From the NCBI RefSeq assembly GCF_029023725.1, contig NZ_CP119075.1:119501-183500 (forward strand): 64,000 bases of DNA, read 5' to 3'. The DNA comes from Synoicihabitans lomoniglobus (GTDB taxonomy: Bacteria > Verrucomicrobiota > Verrucomicrobiia > Opitutales > Opitutaceae). Made by a program: the position numbers and the translations under genes. Position 1 is the stretch's first letter. Each line of letters begins with the position of its first letter. The notes under the pieces were generated by a model, which did no database searches, was not told where the DNA came from, and worked only from the letters and a program-made list of their open reading frames with translations. Positions 60,392 through 64,000 of the stretch are shown in pieces.

Positions 60392-62473
60392 CTACGCCAG
60401 AGAAATGGAGCGGTGGGCTTCCCGCGCGCGGAGACTGATTTCGGTGGTCGTGATTTTCGCTTCGATCAGTCCCTCGGGTCCGCTGAACGTCCAACCGTTG
60501 GAGGTGCGTTGCCAGTGCTGATTCGCGCCGAAGTCTGTGACGGTTCCACTCGCGAAGAGGGTGAGCCAGCGGCAGCGCGAGCCGGTGGCGGTCGCTTCGA
60601 TGTAGCTCTCGTGACGCTGTTCGAGTGGATCGCCGCTGCGCTCCAAATGATAGGGCGGGGCGTAGGCGTGTTCGCGGCGTCGGAACGTCAGATCGGTGTC
60701 ATCAAGGGCGGCGATGTGGCCGACGCAGGCGGCGTGGTTTCCGTGCACCACAAATGCGCCAGCGGCGGTTGGTTCGGCTTGGTCGATGGTGTGCCAGCGC
60801 AGCGAGATCTCTTCGGCCGCATCGAGTTCCGCTTCGTCGAACACGAGCACGTAGCCGGGCCAGAGGTGGAGCACCGTGCGGGTGACTTGGATCGCACCGG
60901 TGTAAGCCGGAGTAAGATCGATGCGCCAGGCCGTGCCGTGGCCGGGTTCGTGTGACCAGGCGGTGACCTTGCCCGCGAGGTCACTGACATCGATGGACTC
61001 ACCGCGCTCGCGCACGGGGTAGCGTTGTTCGCGTCCGCCGAACATGAGCACGTTGTGACTGCGGATGGACGCGTTGTAATACTGCCAACGGGAGTGGGGC
61101 TCGAAAAAGTCTGCCGGGTAGGATGACGGCGAACCGATGTCGATGATGAGGCGTTCGCCGAGGGCGTCGAAACCGAGTTGGCCGACGTCGTTGTGTTCGT
61201 GGTTTTCCTCGCGACCGGATTTGGCGAAGACAATGCAGGCGGCGCGATCGGGGTCCCAGGATGTGCGGCTGACAATCATGCCGCCGTGGGCGGTAAACGC
61301 GGTGGCGAGCGGTTCACGCCCGGCGGGTGAGTCGGGACGCACGCGGGGATCATACCACACCAGTTCGAGCGGGTTGGTGGTCTCAGCCTGCTGCGTGAGG
61401 TAGTAATGCTGCAACACCCCATCTTGAGCCGCGGCTGCGACGGCGCTGATGTAACCCGCCATCACGGGAGCTTCGGGATGGCAGTCGCCGAAGGGCACGA
61501 GACGGCGGTTCGTCAAGGTGCCGTGCATGACCCAACGGCACAATTCAGGAAAGGGGGGCCGAGCGAGGCGGTTGTCGCCGCCGGCGGTGGCGTAGTGTTG
61601 GGCGAGAAAGAGCGCGACCGGCATGCGGTTGGCGTTGGCGTAGGCGACGGATTCGTTAAACTCGCCGCGTTCGCCGTAAATCGAGAGGTAGCGCTCGAAG
61701 GCATCCAGCGCGAGGGAGACAAGTCGGTCGGCGTCGGGGTGTTCGCCCGCGAGCACCATGCCGGTGATGCCCAAGCCGCCGTAGATGACGGTGAGCCAAT
61801 TGTTCAGGTCATGCGTCCACCAGGCGTCCTGGGTAACCGATGTCAGGAAAGGTTGGATACCGCGCCGATTCAGTCCCTCGATGATGAACGCACGCTCGGT
61901 GGCATCAAGCGACGGGGCGAGCCAGTCGTAGGCGATGGCAACATCCTGGGCGAGCATGCCGGTGCGCAGGTCGGCGGGGTGACCGAAGCGCACGTGTGAC
62001 TGGTCGATCCAATCGGGCCAGCGTTCCGGATCGTAGAGCGCTTCGATTTGGGCGAGAGCGGCGGCGCGGCAGGCTGCGTCGCCGGTGATGAGGTGAACGA
62101 GAGCGAATCGAACGAGTCGGGTGCCGGTCGCCTCGCACAGGTGGTAGTCGAGATTGCGGTCGCGAATTGAAGCTGCCGCGCGGCGCGGCACGGGGGAGTG
62201 AGGCAGGAGCGGTGGCTGTGTGGCTTCGGTTTGCGCGAGTTGAACGATGCGGTCCCACGTGGCGCGACTCCATGCGTCCGATGCGATGGCGGCGCGAAGA
62301 TCGGCCGGCGTGCGTAACCCGGCATGGCCGGAGGCGGAGAGGTAAATACGGGGATGAACGTGCGTGGTCGGCGTTTCGCTGCCGAACAACCGGGGAGAGA
62401 TCCACCAAGCCGCCGTGGCGGTGGAGGCTTGTTGGAGAAAACGACGACGCGCCAGCGGCGGCAGTTCACTCAT
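60392..62473 (-). CDS. Tat-exported heparinase II/III-family enzyme
   Basis: 693 residues. The N terminus has a twin-arginine type signal (RRRFLQQASTATAAWW, about 9-24). The first 350 residues form an alpha/alpha toroid (TGTRLVRFALVHLITGDAAC, HDLNNWLTVIYGGLGITGMV). The second half is a beta sandwich with HNDVGQLGFDALGERLIIDI and SIRSHNVLMFGGREQ, as in heparinase II/III and alginate lyase PL families. GREENHEHNDVG supplies conserved histidines. Lyases of this class cleave uronic-acid-containing glycans by beta-elimination. Its start overlaps the preceding gene by 4 bases (ATGA). The exact polysaccharide is unknown. Confidence 0.85.
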   Translation of the reverse strand: MSELPPLARRRFLQQASTATAAWWISPRLFGSETPTTHVHPRIYLSASGHAGLRTPADLRAAIASDAWSRATWDRIVQLAQTEATQPPLLPHSPVPRRAAASIRDRNLDYHLCEATGTRLVRFALVHLITGDAACRAAALAQIEALYDPERWPDWIDQSHVRFGHPADLRTGMLAQDVAIAYDWLAPSLDATERAFIIEGLNRRGIQPFLTSVTQDAWWTHDLNNWLTVIYGGLGITGMVLAGEHPDADRLVSLALDAFERYLSIYGERGEFNESVAYANANRMPVALFLAQHYATAGGDNRLARPPFPELCRWVMHGTLTNRRLVPFGDCHPEAPVMAGYISAVAAAAQDGVLQHYYLTQQAETTNPLELVWYDPRVRPDSPAGREPLATAFTAHGGMIVSRTSWDPDRAACIVFAKSGREENHEHNDVGQLGFDALGERLIIDIGSPSSYPADFFEPHSRWQYYNASIRSHNVLMFGGREQRYPVRERGESIDVSDLAGKVTAWSHEPGHGTAWRIDLTPAYTGAIQVTRTVLHLWPGYVLVFDEAELDAAEEISLRWHTIDQAEPTAAGAFVVHGNHAACVGHIAALDDTDLTFRRREHAYAPPYHLERSGDPLEQRHESYIEATATGSRCRWLTLFASGTVTDFGANQHWQRTSNGWTFSGPEGLIEAKITTTEISLRAREAHRSISLA

Positions 62474-63999
62474 GGGGTGGAGACCGGTTGAATGGAGACC
62501 TGCAACTGGCTGCGGGTAGCGGCCCGGCGTTCGATGAGTTTGATGAGATGCACCTCCGGGCCCCAGACGGCGCGCAATCGCGGGTCGGTGATCGTCTTGT
62601 GCTCGACGCTGGGAGTGAGGAGGGACGCGTCATAAGTGAGCGTGGCATCCCGGCCGGTGTCGGCCCCGGGAAAGCGTCCGAGGCGGACGACTCCGGCGGT
62701 GGACAGGTCGACCGGACGGGCGGTGAGAAAATGCAACGCGCTCGGAGTTTGTGCGGCGGTGAGCTCGTAGGCGTCGGTAAGGCGCAGGGCATGGCCGCGT
62801 TCGAGTTCGAAGGTCCGTTGCCAGGAGTTCACGCCGGCGTCGGTGGGATAGGCGGTCGCGAGATCGAGCGTCAACGTGGCGGTGGTGTCGGTGGACGCGT
62901 GGCGCACGTTGCGAGCGGTGAACGCTCGGCCAGGCGCTTGTTCGTGGCCGTTGATCATCGGCACGTTGTGCCAAGCCGAACGCATGGTCCAAATCTCGTA
63001 GCGTTGCGGACTGAAGGTTTTGCGCGTGTAGGCCTCGGGGCCGGCGTCGATGAACAGCGGCCAGCCATCGAGATACGCGATGAACGACCCCACGTCGTTG
63101 TGGTTGTGACTCTCGTCATTGTGGCCGCCCTTGGCGGCGAGATAGATGCCGTCGGTTGTGCCGCCGGCGTCGCGGGCGGTCATGAATTGCAGATCGGGCA
63201 GCCAGGCGTCGCGGACCAGTGGTGCGGCGGAATTTTGGGCGGCGATTTCTCGGCGCAGAAACAACGCGGGCAGCGTGCGCCCGAGGGAGCGCTCTTCACC
63301 GGGCACAAACGCCGGATTGCGTTGCCACAACCACGCGCCAAAGGCCGCCAATTCCGGGTCTTGCACGGCGCGACCGTAGCGGTAAACGAGCGTGCCGTCG
63401 GCCACGATTCTGGCCCGGGCGTCCGCAAAGTTTGAATACCAATCGCCGCCGATGTGGGCGGTCATGATGTAGCGCCCCATCGCTCCAATGAGCGGTTGAT
63501 CGAAGATGGAAATGCGACCCTCGCTGGCGCTGTCCATCCAGTGGAGCGCCTCGAACAGACTCGCGCCGGCGCGGGCCCAGTAGGACGGCCCTTCGTCGCA
63601 GCCACCGTCGGCCGGATAGCTGTTGATAAAGATATCGAGCACGCGCTGAGCTTTTTCGACATGGCGCGCGCGGCGTTCCGGATTTTCTTCGAGGAGCAGG
63701 GCGGCCGCCAGCCAGTTGGAAGCGATCCACGGATTCCAGTTGTTGATCGGGTGTCCCTGGGTGTCCCAGCCCATCCACCAAAAGTCGGCGCGGTCGAAGC
63801 AGGGTTGAAGGAGGCGTCGCTCCACTTCGTGGCGAATGCGCCGGTCGACCAACGGCGACACCGTGTCGAGTTGCGGACCGAGCAAGTAGCTGATCCAGGC
63901 CATCATCGCGCCGGTTTCGCTCACTCCGAGATCGACGGTGGGTTCCGCCACGTCCGGCAGACCGGCTCCGGCGCGTTGCATGAAAACGTGCGCCTCCAT
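62470..63999 (-). CDS. Heparinase II/III-family enzyme, 5' end cut by window edge
   Basis: At least 509 residues. The frame reaches the right edge; the ATG at 63999 may be internal, and no signal peptide is seen. The toroid part has NNWNPWIASNWLAAALLLEE and DGGCDEGPSYWARAGASLFE. The beta-sandwich part has GGHNDESHNHNDVGSFIAYL, YEIWTMRSAWHNVPMINGHE and AYPTDAGVNSWQRTFELERG, which match heparinase II/III-type lyases more closely than the next gene. Stop and start of the next gene overlap as ATGA, so the two lyases are coupled. It should degrade a uronate-containing glycan. Confidence 0.83.
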   Translation of the reverse strand: MEAHVFMQRAGAGLPDVAEPTVDLGVSETGAMMAWISYLLGPQLDTVSPLVDRRIRHEVERRLLQPCFDRADFWWMGWDTQGHPINNWNPWIASNWLAAALLLEENPERRARHVEKAQRVLDIFINSYPADGGCDEGPSYWARAGASLFEALHWMDSASEGRISIFDQPLIGAMGRYIMTAHIGGDWYSNFADARARIVADGTLVYRYGRAVQDPELAAFGAWLWQRNPAFVPGEERSLGRTLPALFLRREIAAQNSAAPLVRDAWLPDLQFMTARDAGGTTDGIYLAAKGGHNDESHNHNDVGSFIAYLDGWPLFIDAGPEAYTRKTFSPQRYEIWTMRSAWHNVPMINGHEQAPGRAFTARNVRHASTDTTATLTLDLATAYPTDAGVNSWQRTFELERGHALRLTDAYELTAAQTPSALHFLTARPVDLSTAGVVRLGRFPGADTGRDATLTYDASLLTPSVEHKTITDPRLRAVWGPEVHLIKLIERRAATRSQLQVSIQPVSTP

Positions 64000-64000
64000 G

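Overview
The window looks like a chromosomal piece of a high-GC Verrucomicrobiota bacterium, most likely an Opitutaceae relative. This is inferred from family content: a TonB receptor with an LSPFTINATEDKGY-type plug entry, two LacI regulators sitting beside sugar genes, large orphan MacB/FtsX-type permeases of the ADOP class, secreted DUF1080 and heparinase-type enzymes, and a duplicated C-terminal domain seen in two different secreted redox enzymes. There is no prophage, insertion sequence, CRISPR array, rRNA or tRNA that I can support.

Layout. 1-6.3 kb: the 3' part of a TPR protein; an ECF sigma factor, two secreted proteins and a zinc-type anti-sigma factor in one minus-strand operon; then a CHASE4 sensor kinase and a small secreted protein. 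6.4-13.5 kb: a TMEM220-like membrane protein, a lipoprotein M3 peptidase, an NfeD-like/flotillin pair, a repeat-rich gap, a spermidine-synthase-like protein and LacI regulator 1. 13.8-24.6 kb: TonB receptor, TPR lipoprotein, a 1496-residue CRTAC1/Ig/vanadium-haloperoxidase fusion, and an FG-GAP lipoprotein. 24.6-35.8 kb: a sugar utilisation locus with Zn-dehydrogenase, GPH symporter, LacI regulator 2, GH2, GH5-like and DUF1080 enzymes and a convergent beta-helix protein. 35.9-52.5 kb: four ADOP-type permeases interspersed with a choline-kinase-like phosphotransferase, a DUF433/DUF5615 toxin-antitoxin pair, a decayed small gene, a di-haem peroxidase and a DASS carboxylate transporter. 52.6-64 kb: a ParB-fold protein, a repeat array, a five-gene operon (cyclase, two SDRs, PhyH dioxygenase, secreted propeller), a TPR-like protein and two overlapping heparinase II/III-type enzymes, the second cut by the window edge.

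How the parts work together (inference). LacI 1 is divergent from the TonB receptor and LacI 2 follows the symporter gene. Their HTH recognition segments are almost identical, and both control regions carry a 14-of-16 matching site, so the two loci may be co-regulated for uptake and hydrolysis of one glycan. The heparinase end plus the cyclase/SDR operon looks like a second, uronate-type degradation module. The most unusual protein is the haloperoxidase fusion, which shares its C-terminal repeats with the di-haem peroxidase. Gaps between genes carry a family of 25-bp REP hairpins with a 5' GTAG foot, in two subtypes whose stems differ by compensatory changes.
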